Of a stretch of 64,000 nt of DNA, positions 8,397-17,389 are shown in pieces. The DNA is taken from the NCBI RefSeq assembly GCF_036880985.1, contig NZ_JBAJNO010000008.1:434001-498000 (forward strand). Reading direction: 5' to 3'. The position numbers and the translations under genes were made by a program. The notes under the pieces are model-generated. The model was not told where the DNA came from. It worked only from the letters and a program-made list of their open reading frames with translations, and ran no database searches. The DNA is from Limibacter armeniacum (GTDB lineage Bacteria; Bacteroidota; Bacteroidia; Cytophagales; Flammeovirgaceae). Position 1 is the stretch's first letter. Every line of letters begins with the position of its first letter.

Positions 8397-9014
8397 TCAG
8401 GCAATAGCCTTACTGGTTATATGCCAATGCTTACTATTCATAGACAGATGAACATGCTTTTGCTTTTGTGACACACCTGAAGCTGCCTGATCAAGCATGG
8501 CTTCACTTGATTGGGCAATGATACCCTTTGAAATTTTTTCAGCCATGTAAGTTTGTAACAGAAACAGTTGTGTCACAAAACTTCGCCACACATACTTTCT
8601 GCGTCTTGCCCAACGGTTGTCCGTCTTGTTCCAACGCCACACCGGACCACACCAAGCTTGTCCATACCTTGAAATTTTTTCGTCCTGCTTACGACAAATC
8701 CTTCTGCGACTGTCGTATTGGTAATAACTTTTGACTGTTGCAACAACACTCCCTCTGTATCTAAAAATCGTTCGTTGCTTCCTTCCTTTTCCTTTCGAGT
8801 TACGCAACATTCGGCTTGCATAGCGTTGCTCAAACCTTGCCATCCTTTCGGCTTGCTTATAATCATACTGCTCTCTGCTGCCGCCATTGCGCTTGATCTC
8901 CCTGCCGACTGTACAGCGGTGCACACCTAGCTCACGGGCAATTGCTGCATTGCTTTTGCCATGCTCAATGCCTTCGTAAATTTTTTTCCTTTGTGAAAGA
9001 TTAAGGTGAGACAT
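8397..9014 (-). CDS. IS30-type HTH protein without transposase catalytic domain
   Basis: A 205-aa protein; the start at 9014 (MSHLNLSQRKKIYEGIEHGK) is preferred because the helix-turn-helix begins there. Residues ~1-50 are a clear HTH_38 domain as found at the N-terminus of IS30 transposases (SNAAIARELGVHRCTVGREI). The integrase-fold DDE domain expected after it is absent. Instead there is an Arg/Trp/Tyr-rich basic region (WCGPVWRWNKTDNRWARRRK) and a helical tail. A second protein of the same design lies at 56736-57503. The two look like a separate DNA-binding family rather than broken transposases, since both frames are intact. Role unknown. Confidence 0.75.
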   Translation of the reverse strand: MSHLNLSQRKKIYEGIEHGKSNAAIARELGVHRCTVGREIKRNGGSREQYDYKQAERMARFEQRYASRMLRNSKGKGRKQRTIFRYRGSVVATVKSYYQYDSRRRICRKQDEKISRYGQAWCGPVWRWNKTDNRWARRRKYVWRSFVTQLFLLQTYMAEKISKGIIAQSSEAMLDQAASGVSQKQKHVHLSMNSKHWHITSKAIA

Positions 9015-9166
9015 AATGTGTGTTGGTTGCGATAAGTGGCTCAACATTTCTGATGCAAGTACAGCTGAGTCTGATAACTTTTTGCATGGTAAAAAAATTT
9101 ATTGGCAGCCTAAAAAATAGGAAGACACAGGTGTGTAAGTTTTGCCTATCGGCGAGGTCAAAAACA

Positions 9167-9199
9167 AAACCCCATCAAACTTTTACCTGATGGGGCTTT
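9167..9199. terminator. Terminator-like hairpin
   Basis: CCCCATCA (9170-9177) pairs with TGATGGGG (9188-9195), with A-rich and T-containing flanks. It lies upstream of the HTH gene and downstream of nothing intact, so the gene it serves is unclear. Confidence 0.55.
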
Positions 9200-9410
9200 A
9201 TAAATTTTTAATTCTTTGAACTGAATGGTAATGTGAGTTATGCGTTAGAGAATCTCTTTAACATTAAAATTATTTCCTACCTCGGTCGGTTGAAAAAAAT
9301 ATCCTCTCCTTTACGACAAAATAATCGCGCGTGCGACAGCCATCGCTGACATATTTAGTCCCTTCTTTGGTTGGTTATTTCAAGATGTCGCTCCTAACGG
9401 AGCTTTAAGC

Positions 9411-9723
9411 AGAGGTATAATTGAAATCGGAAGTTTTAAACTCATCAATGGTTTATAGGTTCAACTCCTTTGGAGTTGGATAAATGTAATTTACTTATAC
9501 CTCAGGCTTACGCCTAAGGCTACTATTGTTCAATCCCTTCGGGATTATTTTTTCATACAGAAAACACCGTTTCCGAAGGAAACAAACCATATTAGCTCCG
9601 GATGGTAATCCGGATTTTACAGCGTTTATTATCTTATAACCCTGAAAGGGTTGAACAGGGTAACAGCATCATTTAGTAGCTCATAATATGTGAAAGGAGT
9701 AGCGTAGAAAATCTCTATTCCAG
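9411..9723 (+). repeat. Multi-hairpin repeat, copy B (full length)
   Basis: About 313 bases, ~85-90% similar by eye to 12098-12396. Six short hairpins lie in order: CAACTCC/GGAGTTG at 9462-9478; AGGC/GCCT at 9504-9515; AATCCC/GGGATT at 9532-9546; GTTTCC/GGAAAC with GAA loop at 9569-9583; TCCGGAT/ATCCGGA at 9597-9614; AACCCT/AGGGTT with GAA loop at 9638-9652. No coding frame spans it. Confidence 0.85.
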
Positions 9724-9793
9724 TTTTTGCTTAAACCAAATATACCTAGACATTAGCTGCACCAATGTTGGTTAACCCATCAAGTAAAAAATA

Positions 9794-10549
9794 TTAGAAC
9801 CCTTCCAGTCCCAAGCCAAACAGCGCGAAGTCATACTTGACAGGGTCGTTGGCGTCCAGTTGCTTGAGCTTCTTTGTAAGTTCTACCGCAGCTTGCCAGT
9901 CAGATTGTTTTCTTTCGATCAGGTTCAGTTTTCTGGCGACCCTATCCACATGAACATCCAAAGGACAAACCAGTTGTGATGGCATAATCGTCTCCCAAAG
10001 ACCGAAGTCAACACCATTGTTATCTTTTCTGACCATCCACCTCAAGAACATATTGATTCGTTTGCAGGCAGATTTTCGCGCAGGAGTTGCGATATGTTTC
10101 TTTGTGCGCTCAGGAAAATCCTCCAGACTGAAAAAATAATCACGGAAGCCAATCAAAGCATTTTCCACTGTCTCATCATGTTCATTCATATGCTTTGTGA
10201 AAGCACTTTCCAGAGAGTCGGACTGACTGTAATGGTGCTTGAAGAATGAAATAAAGTACAGCGTATCAGTATCATTGAAAGTTCTGTGTTTAAAGCCAAT
10301 CATCCTTTCAAGGTCACTGTCCGTATGGTTGAGGATAAAGTCAAAAGGAGCGTTATCCATTCTTTCCAGCAGTTCATTACACTTGTTGATGATGGTTTTC
10401 CGCTGTCCCCAAGCCAAAAGTGAAGCCCAGAGCGCCATGATTTCTATATCCTGCTTTTGAGTAAAACGGTGCGGAATAGAAATGGGATCATCTTTGATGA
10501 AACCTTCCTGATTATATTCGAGTACTTTGCTGTCAAGTAACGCTTTCAT
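9794..10549 (-). CDS. TIGR02757 (DUF2400) family protein
   Basis: The 251-aa product matches the TIGR02757 family along its whole length: an N-terminal helical region with ALWASLLAWGQRKTI, then PARKSACKRINMFLRWMVRK, and the conserved PSQLVCPLDVHVDRVARKLN followed by a GLGLEG ending. The family is widespread in Bacteroidota and resembles helix-hairpin-helix DNA glycosylases in the Cys-Pro-Leu-Asp region, but no activity has been established that I know of. It precedes the acyltransferase gene's end by 55 bases on the same strand and may be co-transcribed with it. Length is normal. Confidence 0.9.
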   Translation of the reverse strand: MKALLDSKVLEYNQEGFIKDDPISIPHRFTQKQDIEIMALWASLLAWGQRKTIINKCNELLERMDNAPFDFILNHTDSDLERMIGFKHRTFNDTDTLYFISFFKHHYSQSDSLESAFTKHMNEHDETVENALIGFRDYFFSLEDFPERTKKHIATPARKSACKRINMFLRWMVRKDNNGVDFGLWETIMPSQLVCPLDVHVDRVARKLNLIERKQSDWQAAVELTKKLKQLDANDPVKYDFALFGLGLEGF

Positions 10550-10604
10550 TGGATTTTTGAATAATAAGAGTGTGCGTGTTTAGATACTTAGGTGCCTGAT
10601 TTTA

Positions 10605-11459
10605 TTAATCACCAGCTTGCTCTCGTGTATATTTCCAGCGTTTGTGGGACCACAACCAATCAGATGGGTAATCTCGGATCAGTCGCTCACATTCCGCAGC
10701 GTACTTCTCTACAATGTCAAAGCTCTCTTTATTGTAAGGCGGCTCCGAAATGTTGACAAATTCCAGTTCATAGTATCCGCGTTTAGGGCGGTGTACCCTG
10801 ATAAAGAGTACGGGATATTTGGTGAGCTGTGCAATTTTTTCTGCACCTATAAAGAAAGGTGTCTCCTGCCCAAGAAATGTCACCCAATGTTTTTTCTCTT
10901 CTTTAACCGGAACCTGATCGGCCACCATACCGAATGCCCTGACCACACTCCTGCGTTTCAGGATTTCTCTTACCGTTTGGTTCGATGGAATTGGCTTGCC
11001 ACCAAACTTACTACGAATGCCAAGCATCAGTTGCTCTGAGAAATTTTCTGTAAGTGGCTTGTAAACGGCATCCATTGGGAAATTGAAGTGTGCTCCAGCA
11101 CCTAGTAATACCCATTCCCAGTTACACTGATGTGATGCCAACACTAAAACAGGTTTACCATCATCTATATAGCCTTGTAAAACTTCTGGGTTTTTGATCG
11201 AAACCCTTTGCTGCATCTCTTTGCGTGAAATGGTTACAGCTTTTACAATTTCTACGACCACATAGGCAAGGTTATGATAGAACCCTTTTGTGATATGCTC
11301 GATTTCTTTGTCGCTTTTGTCAGGAAAGGAGCGTCTAAGGTTTTGTGTTACGACCTTTTTCCTGTAACCGACTATTCTATACGCTAACAACACCAAAAAA
11401 TCTGCAAACAGATACAGTATAGGCAACGGTAGCCTTGATAGTAACCTTAGAAAAAACAT
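10605..11459 (-). CDS. Lysophospholipid/lipid A acyltransferase (LpxL/HtrB-like)
   Basis: A 284-aa member of the LpxL/LpxM-type acyltransferases that add secondary acyl chains to lipid A. It has an N-terminal membrane helix (residues ~5-31), a basic pair-rich segment, and the catalytic H-x4-E motif H110/E115 in ASHQCNWEWVLLG. The usual later blocks follow: AVYKPLTENF, a GMVADQVP region and LWSHKRWK near the end. The protein acts at the inner face of the inner membrane on acylated lipid A precursors. It lies upstream of the TIGR02757 gene on the same strand and downstream of a membrane-anchored TPR gene. Confidence 0.88.
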   Translation of the reverse strand: MFFLRLLSRLPLPILYLFADFLVLLAYRIVGYRKKVVTQNLRRSFPDKSDKEIEHITKGFYHNLAYVVVEIVKAVTISRKEMQQRVSIKNPEVLQGYIDDGKPVLVLASHQCNWEWVLLGAGAHFNFPMDAVYKPLTENFSEQLMLGIRSKFGGKPIPSNQTVREILKRRSVVRAFGMVADQVPVKEEKKHWVTFLGQETPFFIGAEKIAQLTKYPVLFIRVHRPKRGYYELEFVNISEPPYNKESFDIVEKYAAECERLIRDYPSDWLWSHKRWKYTREQAGD

Positions 11460-11551
11460 GGTAAGTGATATGTTAATTTAGTTTGTAATGGACTAGCTGA
11501 AAATTGTGTCCGCAAAAATAGTGTTTTATCATGGAAGGAAAAAAAGACAAA

Positions 11552-12052
11552 TCAGGAAGGGAGTTTTCGAAGCAGTTCGGAAGCACGCTCTTGATAGACA
11601 CCTTCTTCCTTTGCAATCTCCTGACATAGTGTTCTCGCTGAATCCAATTCTTCTTTTTTCAAATAAACCAAAGTCTTGAACCAGCGGGCATCTTGTTGGA
11701 ACATGCCTTCTTTTTGCCCAATCTTGTTAAAGTAATCAAGCGCAAGGCTAATATTTCCCTCAATCATATAGCTGATGCCTCCATACATTAGAGCGGTTTC
11801 ATTGTCTGGCTCATCCTTGAGTACTATACCAAAAATGGTTGCCGCCTTATCGTAGTCACGCATATCGTAAAAATAGAGTGCCTTTTCCAAGTCAGAAGAA
11901 GCTCCACCATCCCAACGAGCCAGTTCCATATTAGGCAATGGCTTGAAGTATCGGTTATACAGCCTTTCTGTCCGGTGAGTATATTCCCACAGGCTTAAGA
12001 CAATAGCCAATACAACAATAATGGTCAGGTAAAGTTTGGGGTTTTTCATCAT
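11552..12052 (-). CDS. Membrane-anchored tetratricopeptide-repeat protein
   Basis: The 166-aa product has one N-terminal membrane helix (residues ~5-23, LYLTIIVVLAIVLSLWEY) followed by tandem TPR-like helices. These include ALYFYDMRDYDKAATIFGIV and ALMYGGISYMIEGNISLALD, with a third pair near the end. The domain should face the periplasm and serve as a protein-interaction scaffold. It sits 92 bases upstream of the acyltransferase gene on the same strand, so a shared operon is possible. Specific function unknown. Confidence 0.75.
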   Translation of the reverse strand: MMKNPKLYLTIIVVLAIVLSLWEYTHRTERLYNRYFKPLPNMELARWDGGASSDLEKALYFYDMRDYDKAATIFGIVLKDEPDNETALMYGGISYMIEGNISLALDYFNKIGQKEGMFQQDARWFKTLVYLKKEELDSARTLCQEIAKEEGVYQERASELLRKLPS

Positions 12053-12097
12053 AACAGTCCAAAATACTTAAGAATGGTCTAATAAGTATAAATAAGT

Positions 12098-12396
12098 AGA
12101 GGTATAATTGAAAATCGGAAGTTTTAAACGCTTCAATGATTTATAGGTTCAACTCCTTTGGGGTTGAATAAATGGATTTATCGTAGGCTTTAGCCTACAG
12201 CTACTATTACCCTTTGGAATTTTTTCTCTTACAGCAAACACTGTGTCCGAAGGAAACAAACCATATTAGTTTCGAATGGGCATCCGGAGTTGACAGTGTT
12301 CATTATATCATCACCCTGAAAGGGTTGAACAGGATAACATCATCATTTAGTAGATCATAATATGTGAAAGGGTTAGCACAGAAAATCTTTATTCCA
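12098..12396 (+). repeat. Multi-hairpin repeat, copy C (full length)
   Basis: About 299 bases and collinear with copy B. Hairpin 1 keeps pairing through a G-U change (CAACTCC/GGGGTTG). Hairpin 2 is altered but extended (GTAGGC/GCCTAC). Hairpins 3-5 are partly degraded. The AACCCT/AGGGTT hairpin with GAA loop is intact. It lies in the 640-base gap between the TPR gene and the antiporter. Confidence 0.85.
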
Positions 12397-12505
12397 ATTC
12401 AACGCTATACTTAAAAGTGTTTTAAATATAACCGACCGTTTGATTTTTGTATTAAATAGCTGAAAATATCTTTCTCATATGTGGAATTGATACTTTCGCA
12501 CTCGG

Positions 12506-12634
12506 GTTAGCTTTCGGAGGATAGCTCGCAGCAATTTGTTTCGGCACGCTGCGGGCTATTTCATTTATAAGCAACTGCTAACCTGATCTCAAACAAACTT
12601 CAAAGCAAGACAAAGTCTGATCCCGAAGCTAACA
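12506..12634 (+). promoter_or_regulatory. Structured 5' leader of the NhaC-type antiporter (candidate cis-regulatory RNA)
   Basis: An outer pairing joins GTTAGCTTTCGG (about 12506-12517) with CCGAAGCTAAC (about 12624-12634), one base bulged. Inside it lies a 12-bp hairpin, ATAGCTCGCAGC (12521-12532) with GCTGCGGGCTAT (12548-12559). The domain ends ~55 bases before the antiporter start. It does not match any riboswitch consensus I could recall (lysine, SAM, Na+ and c-di-AMP types considered). It could also be an attenuator or protein-binding leader. Confidence 0.45.
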
Positions 12635-12689
12635 CGATGGGGAATGTCAGTCTAATGTCTCAAACCAGATATTACAAGTCGTAACGAAC

Positions 12690-14177
12690 ATGAATGCTAT
12701 CCTAAAGATCAGTCCTGTTTTTGTACTGGCCTCACTAATGGTATCCGGAATGGATGTACTGCTGGCAGGACCAATCGCTACCATATTCGCCGCAATAATC
12801 GCATCCATTACAGAAAAACTTAAATTTAATGATATCGTAAATGCAGCTGTTGACAACGTCAAGGAGATGCAATTGGTATTTTTTATCCTGATGGCAGCTT
12901 ATGCCATGGCTGAAGCCTTTATGGCGACAGGAGTAGGCGCCTCGATTATCAATATTGCCTTGGACCTTGGACTTACTGCCAAGACTGTAGCAGTAGCAGG
13001 AGTAATCGTTACCTCAATCTTATCGATAGCAACAGGTACTAGCTGGGGTACTTTTGCAGCTTGTGCACCCGTATTCCTTTGGCTGAACCATATTTTGGGT
13101 GGCAATGTCGCCCTGACAGTGGCAGCCGTAGCAGGAGGAGCGTGTTTTGGCGATAACATAGGGTTGATCTCAGATACAACTGTTGTCAGCTCGGGCATAC
13201 AGCAAGTAGAAGTCATTGACCGTATCCGCCATCAGGGAGTTTGGTCAGGCTTGGTATTGGTACTAGGTGCTGTTACATTTTATATAGCAGGAAATGTTTT
13301 AGGATTACCAGATACTACCGCAGATGCACACCAAGCCATTTCACAGATTCCGAAAGAAGCTTGGGAAGGGCTGGCAGCCAAAAGGGCTTCAGCCGTGACA
13401 CTTCTTGAACAAGTGAAAACGGGAATGTCTTGGTACATGGTGATTCCGCTGGTGTTGGTTTTGGGTGCTGCCATTAAAGGACTGCCAACACTCGCATGCC
13501 TTTTTATTGGCATTATCTCCGCAATGTGTTTCGGTTTGTTTGAAGGTACAGTGACCTCTGTCAAAACATTTCTGGACTTGATATACAGTGGATTTTCCAA
13601 TGCTGGTTCATGGGTGATCGTCATGATGATGTGGGTCGCTGCATTTGGCGGTATTATGCGAAAGATTAATGCCTTTGAACCAATTTCGCAGTTAGTGGCT
13701 AAAGTTTCAGGAAGTGTCAGACAGCTGATGTTCTGGAACGGGACTTTGTCGGTGTTGGGTAATGCAGCATTGGCAGATGAGATGGCTCAGATTGTAACAG
13801 TAGGTCCCGTTATCAAGAACCTGGTGGAGGATAATGTGGAAGCATCCGAAGAAGATATGTATAAGTTGCGCCTCAGAAATGCGACCTTCAGTGATGCTTT
13901 GGGTGTGTTTGGGTCACAGTTGATTCCTTGGCATGTTTATATCGGTTTTTATGTAGGAATTGCCAGTGCGGTGTATCCGCTGCATGAGTTCAATGTATTG
14001 GATATCATTCAATATAATTTCATGGCAATGATTGCTGTGTTTAGTATTCTAATATTGACCTTAACAGGGTTGGATAGGTTGGTGCCTATGTTTGGGTTGC
14101 CTTCAGAGCCTCAAGTAAGGTTGAAGAAACAGGTTGCTAAACAGGCTGAGAAGCAGGAAGAGCATTCTTTAGCTTGA
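12690..14177 (+). CDS. NhaC-family Na+/H+ antiporter-type transporter
   Basis: A 495-aa protein with about ten to eleven membrane helices. Family signatures include AYAMAEAFMATGVGASI, a serine/threonine-rich SIATGTSWGTFAACAP and the GGACFGDNIGLISDTTVV block, which in NhaC relatives carries the conserved Asp residues needed for ion binding. NhaC-type proteins exchange Na+ for H+ or amine/acid substrates, and some members are amino-acid transporters, so the substrate is not certain. The ATG at 12690 is used because a stop lies in frame at 12630 and no other ATG intervenes. A foldable leader precedes it and a terminator follows. Confidence 0.88.
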   Translation: MNAILKISPVFVLASLMVSGMDVLLAGPIATIFAAIIASITEKLKFNDIVNAAVDNVKEMQLVFFILMAAYAMAEAFMATGVGASIINIALDLGLTAKTVAVAGVIVTSILSIATGTSWGTFAACAPVFLWLNHILGGNVALTVAAVAGGACFGDNIGLISDTTVVSSGIQQVEVIDRIRHQGVWSGLVLVLGAVTFYIAGNVLGLPDTTADAHQAISQIPKEAWEGLAAKRASAVTLLEQVKTGMSWYMVIPLVLVLGAAIKGLPTLACLFIGIISAMCFGLFEGTVTSVKTFLDLIYSGFSNAGSWVIVMMMWVAAFGGIMRKINAFEPISQLVAKVSGSVRQLMFWNGTLSVLGNAALADEMAQIVTVGPVIKNLVEDNVEASEEDMYKLRLRNATFSDALGVFGSQLIPWHVYIGFYVGIASAVYPLHEFNVLDIIQYNFMAMIAVFSILILTLTGLDRLVPMFGLPSEPQVRLKKQVAKQAEKQEEHSLA

Positions 14178-14204
14178 TTGTTAAAACATATAGTACTATT
14201 CAAA

Positions 14205-14240
14205 GGAGATCGTATGATTAAAATACGGTCTCTTTTTTTG
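14205..14240 (+). terminator. Terminator after the antiporter
   Basis: AGATCGTAT (14207-14215) pairs with ATACGGTCT (14223-14231), including one G-T pair, followed by a run of seven T. Confidence 0.8.
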
Positions 14241-14397
14241 TTTTAACATACGGAATGGAGAGGATTTAGAGACATCAGCGAATGATTCATTTTTGAATAC
14301 AAGTGTAAAAATAATTATTTGAAGGTGATGCTATGAAATGAACCATGTACTTGGCTTAAGATGTTAAGAGGTTAAATAAACCTTAACTATATCAATT

Positions 14398-14646
14398 ATG
14401 GGCATTCTTTCTTGGATTATTTTTGGATTGATCGCTGGAGCATTAGCGAAATGGATTATGCCGGGGAACGATCCGGGAGGTATTATCATTACCATTATTA
14501 TTGGTATTGTCGGAGCCATTGTCGGTGGTTACATAGGTACCATGATTGGTTTTGGTGATGTAAGCGGGTTCAATATCAAGAGTTTTTTGATTGCCATTGC
14601 AGGAGCATTGCTGCTTTTATTTGTCTATCGGCAAATCAAGAAGTAG
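14398..14646 (+). CDS. GlsB/YeaQ/YmgE-family small membrane protein
   Basis: The 82-aa product has three hydrophobic helices and the family pattern: ILSWIIFGLIAGALAKWIMPG at the start, Gly-rich GIIITIIIGIVGAIVGGYIG in the middle, and a basic end after LLLLFVYRQ. Members are stress-associated inner-membrane proteins (transglycosylase-associated family) whose biochemical role is unclear. Single gene with its own terminator. Confidence 0.9.
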   Translation: MGILSWIIFGLIAGALAKWIMPGNDPGGIIITIIIGIVGAIVGGYIGTMIGFGDVSGFNIKSFLIAIAGALLLLFVYRQIKK

Positions 14647-14678
14647 CCAAATCAAAACCAAATACTATTGATTTTTAT

Positions 14679-14708
14679 ATACCCGGCAACAAAAATGTCG
14701 GGTATCTT
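14679..14708 (+). terminator. Terminator after the GlsB-like gene
   Basis: ATACCCG (14679-14685) pairs with CGGGTAT (14699-14705). The T tail is weak. Confidence 0.6.
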
Positions 14709-14756
14709 CATGTTAGAAATATTTAATCCAATCATCAACTAAAACAGGATAATCTA

Positions 14757-15551
14757 ATGAATAAGGAACAGATGTATCAGTTGGAGGTTGAGAGTGCTAG
14801 ATTCTATGAGCAGAACTTTGTTCCGGCTGTGTTCAGCAGTTGGGCTCAAAAAGTAATAAACTACTTAGATTTAAGACCTTCAGAAGACTTCTTGGACGTT
14901 GCCTGTGGAACAGGGATCGTTGCAAGAACTGCAAAATGTAGACAAAACAAGAGGGTGCATATAACAGGCTGTGATATCAATAAAGGGATGTTGCAGGTAG
15001 CACAAGAAATGGAACCCAATATTGAATGGGTAGTTGGAGATGCAGAGAAGCTTCCATTTGAAAGCAGAACATTTGATAAGATAGCTTGCCAGTTTGCCCT
15101 GATGTTTTTCTCAAACAAAGTGAAAGCCATCAATGAGATGGTGAGATTGAAAAGAAATGGCGGTAAGGTCGTTATCAGTACTTGGGATATTTTAGAAGCA
15201 AATGAGGGATATTATGACTTTCATCGGCTATTGGAGGAAGTTGGAGGTAAAGCCTTGGGAGATATTTTAATGGCGCCTTTTTCATTGGGCAAGATTTCTA
15301 ATATCAACCTGATAATGTCTGAAAGTAGGGTGTCCAGCTACAGGATTGAGAACGTGAGGGAAGAGGTAGTTTTTCCATCTATAAAGTATTGGATAGACTG
15401 TGATATACATGGCTCCCCAATTGCTGAAAAAATTACAGAACCCCAGTATCATCAGTTATTGGGTTTGGCAGAAGAGCAGTTAGAAAAGTATATCAGTGAA
15501 GAAGGAGATGTCAGGTTCAATATGTCAGCTCATATGATCATTATAGAATAG
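14757..15551 (+). CDS. Class I SAM-dependent methyltransferase
   Basis: The 264-aa product shows the Rossmann-type methyltransferase order. Motif I is FLDVACGTGIVARTA (residues ~45-60). The acidic end of strand 2 is in ITGCDINKGML, motif II in WVVGDAEKLPFES, and motif III in LKRNGGKVVISTW. It resembles UbiE/methyltransferase-11 proteins, with Ala/Phe-rich helices after motif II. The substrate cannot be told. It stands alone with a strong terminator downstream. Confidence 0.88.
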   Translation: MNKEQMYQLEVESARFYEQNFVPAVFSSWAQKVINYLDLRPSEDFLDVACGTGIVARTAKCRQNKRVHITGCDINKGMLQVAQEMEPNIEWVVGDAEKLPFESRTFDKIACQFALMFFSNKVKAINEMVRLKRNGGKVVISTWDILEANEGYYDFHRLLEEVGGKALGDILMAPFSLGKISNINLIMSESRVSSYRIENVREEVVFPSIKYWIDCDIHGSPIAEKITEPQYHQLLGLAEEQLEKYISEEGDVRFNMSAHMIIIE

Positions 15552-15559
15552 TCAACTGA

Positions 15560-15593
15560 AAATAGAGGTATAGGAATGTACCTCTATTTTTTT
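15560..15593 (+). terminator. Terminator after the methyltransferase
   Basis: AAATAGAGGTA (15560-15570) pairs with TACCTCTATTT (15579-15589), with further T residues. Confidence 0.9.
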
Positions 15594-15653
15594 GAATTAT
15601 GTATTTTGGACAATCATCAATATTAAAAACTAAACCTTTAAACTAACACTAAC

Positions 15654-16094
15654 ATGAAGGACGAAGCACAGCCAATAACAGTCAAGCAAACGTTTAAGGC
15701 TCCAATCAAGACTGTTTGGAAAGCGATTACTGAAGTGGAACAAATGAGACTGTGGTTCTTTGAAGATATCAAAGCTTTTGAACCTGAAGTAGGCTTTGAA
15801 ACACAGTTTGATGTGGCAGTAGAGGATAAAGTGTTTCCACACCTTTGGAAGATTATGGAAGTAGTGCCTGAGCAGAAGATCACCTACAATTGGAAATACA
15901 AAGGATTTAAGGGAGACTCATGGGTAACGTTTGAGTTGTCTGAGTTTGACTCAGGAACGCAAGTGTTGTTAACCCATATCGGAATGGAAAGCTTTCCACA
16001 AGAGATACCTGAGTTTTCAAGAGAAAGTTGTCAGGGAGGTTGGGAGTATTTTATCCAGCAGCAACTGAAAGCGTATTTGAATCAAAAAGCATAA
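15654..16094 (+). CDS. SRPBCC-domain protein (AHSA1-type)
   Basis: A 146-aa protein of the START-like SRPBCC fold, in the Activator-of-Hsp90-homologue subgroup. It has the early TFKAPIKTVWKAITEVEQMR with a following WFFEDIKAFEPEVGF, the middle KITYNWKYKG, and the final GWEYFIQQQLKAYL helix. Members bind hydrophobic ligands in a deep pocket; bacterial roles are mostly unknown. The next gene starts 11 bases later, so the pair is likely one transcript. Confidence 0.85.
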   Translation: MKDEAQPITVKQTFKAPIKTVWKAITEVEQMRLWFFEDIKAFEPEVGFETQFDVAVEDKVFPHLWKIMEVVPEQKITYNWKYKGFKGDSWVTFELSEFDSGTQVLLTHIGMESFPQEIPEFSRESCQGGWEYFIQQQLKAYLNQKA

Positions 16095-16105
16095 TTTCCT
16101 GATAG

Positions 16106-16708
16106 ATGAATAGTAGCAAAGAAATGCGGTGGTTTTCGACAAAAGCTATTCAACCAATCATCAGATGGTTTGAGGAGAAAGAACTGACTTTCTCCTCATC
16201 TTCTGTAAGAACGGATTTTTACTTGCCTTTACAAAACAAGGCAGATTTAGGAATCAAAACCCGTGAAGGGAAAGTTGAAATCAAGCAACGGATGACAGCG
16301 CCTGTTTCTAAAAAGCTAAGCGAAAATGTTGAAGGTTATTTGGAGGAATGGGTAAAGTGGAGCTTTAAAACTGCCAATGACGACAAGCTGCTTAAAGAAA
16401 TTGTGGAAGAGAGGCAACACGATTGGGTTGAAGTTCAGAAAGAACGTATGGTAGCGATCTTAACTAAAGACTTAAATGGTCAGCTTATTTTAGTCAATGC
16501 AAATTGCTGGGTTGACTATGGTTGTCAAATAGAATACACTCGACTAAAAATAAATGGAAAGCAGTGGTTTACTTTCGCATTTGACTGGTTCGGGAATCAA
16601 CAGATAAAACTAGAAGTTGATTTTATAAATGAAATCTTAGAAGACGATTTTTTGAAATTAAATACTTCATTGAGTTACGCTGGGTTTCTGGGTGAAATTC
16701 ATAAATAG
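16106..16708 (+). CDS. Hypothetical 200-aa protein, possibly CYTH-like
   Basis: No family recognised with certainty. The alternating charged strands (DLGIKTREGKVEIKQRM, EEWVKWSFK) resemble a CYTH/triphosphate-tunnel beta-barrel, where Glu and Lys/Arg pairs line a tunnel, but the N-terminal ExExK signature is not clear. No signal peptide or membrane helix is visible. It begins 11 bases after the SRPBCC gene, so it probably shares that promoter. Confidence 0.6.
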   Translation: MNSSKEMRWFSTKAIQPIIRWFEEKELTFSSSSVRTDFYLPLQNKADLGIKTREGKVEIKQRMTAPVSKKLSENVEGYLEEWVKWSFKTANDDKLLKEIVEERQHDWVEVQKERMVAILTKDLNGQLILVNANCWVDYGCQIEYTRLKINGKQWFTFAFDWFGNQQIKLEVDFINEILEDDFLKLNTSLSYAGFLGEIHK

Positions 16709-16758
16709 AAATTTATTTGTTATAATAGAGGGTCTTATTTTTTAAATCATTGCTAAAA

Positions 16759-17304
16759 ATGGATCCCGTAAAACATTGCATATTATGTGATAATAGACAA
16801 TTTGATATTATCACAGGCTCCAAATGTAAACTAACAAATGAGCGTCCTACCTTTATGAGTCGGTGTTCTAAAATTGTTTTTGAAAATCGCTATAAGAAAG
16901 TGATTAGTGAGATCAATGTAGAACATCACCTTATCAAAATAACCAAACCAAGCGTCATCTTGAATTTTGTCGTTTTTATGTCAATAGGAGTGGGCGTAAT
17001 AGCATTTGGTTACCTCTTTGGGGAGTACCTGTGGGACGCTGGGTGGATTTCTACTGTACCTTTGTTTATTATGTTTGTGGGTTTATCTATAATTCCATTT
17101 GGCGCAAATCCATTAAGGCAATATATCCAATCTATCAGAGTAGCTAATTTGAAAAAGCAAGAACTGGATGAAGTACTGAAGCTGTACAATATCGAATATG
17201 CAATTGATATTACTGTCAAAAAGGACTTTCATGGCAATCAGGATATCTCCTCTGTGATTCACTTTCAACGAAGTGGTAAGTCTGATTTCCTGAAACAAGT
17301 ATAA
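16759..17304 (+). CDS. Two-helix membrane protein with N-terminal Cys cluster
   Basis: The ATG at 16759 is chosen over the TTG at 16750. The first ~35 residues carry four Cys (HCILCDNRQF, then GSKCKL and SRCSK), a likely zinc-ribbon-type site. Two membrane helices follow (residues ~68-90 and ~95-118), then a basic cytoplasmic tail with LYNIEYAIDITVKKDFHGN. Similar small proteins with this Cys pattern are common in Bacteroidota but have no known function. No operon partner is evident. Confidence 0.65.
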   Translation: MDPVKHCILCDNRQFDIITGSKCKLTNERPTFMSRCSKIVFENRYKKVISEINVEHHLIKITKPSVILNFVVFMSIGVGVIAFGYLFGEYLWDAGWISTVPLFIMFVGLSIIPFGANPLRQYIQSIRVANLKKQELDEVLKLYNIEYAIDITVKKDFHGNQDISSVIHFQRSGKSDFLKQV

Positions 17305-17389
17305 ATGGATATTTAAAAAGAAGCATCTTGGATAAAGAGGCTTTTTTTGTGTCTTAAAACTTTTGAACAAAAACTTGACTGATCAAAAA

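Noticed and set aside
7900-12396. CRISPR array
   Set aside because: The recurrent palindromic units are not evenly spaced and have no unique spacers between identical repeats; no cas genes are present.
12506-12634. Lysine, SAM, c-di-AMP or Na+ riboswitch
   Set aside because: I could not find the conserved core sequences of any of these classes; only a generic structured leader is supported.
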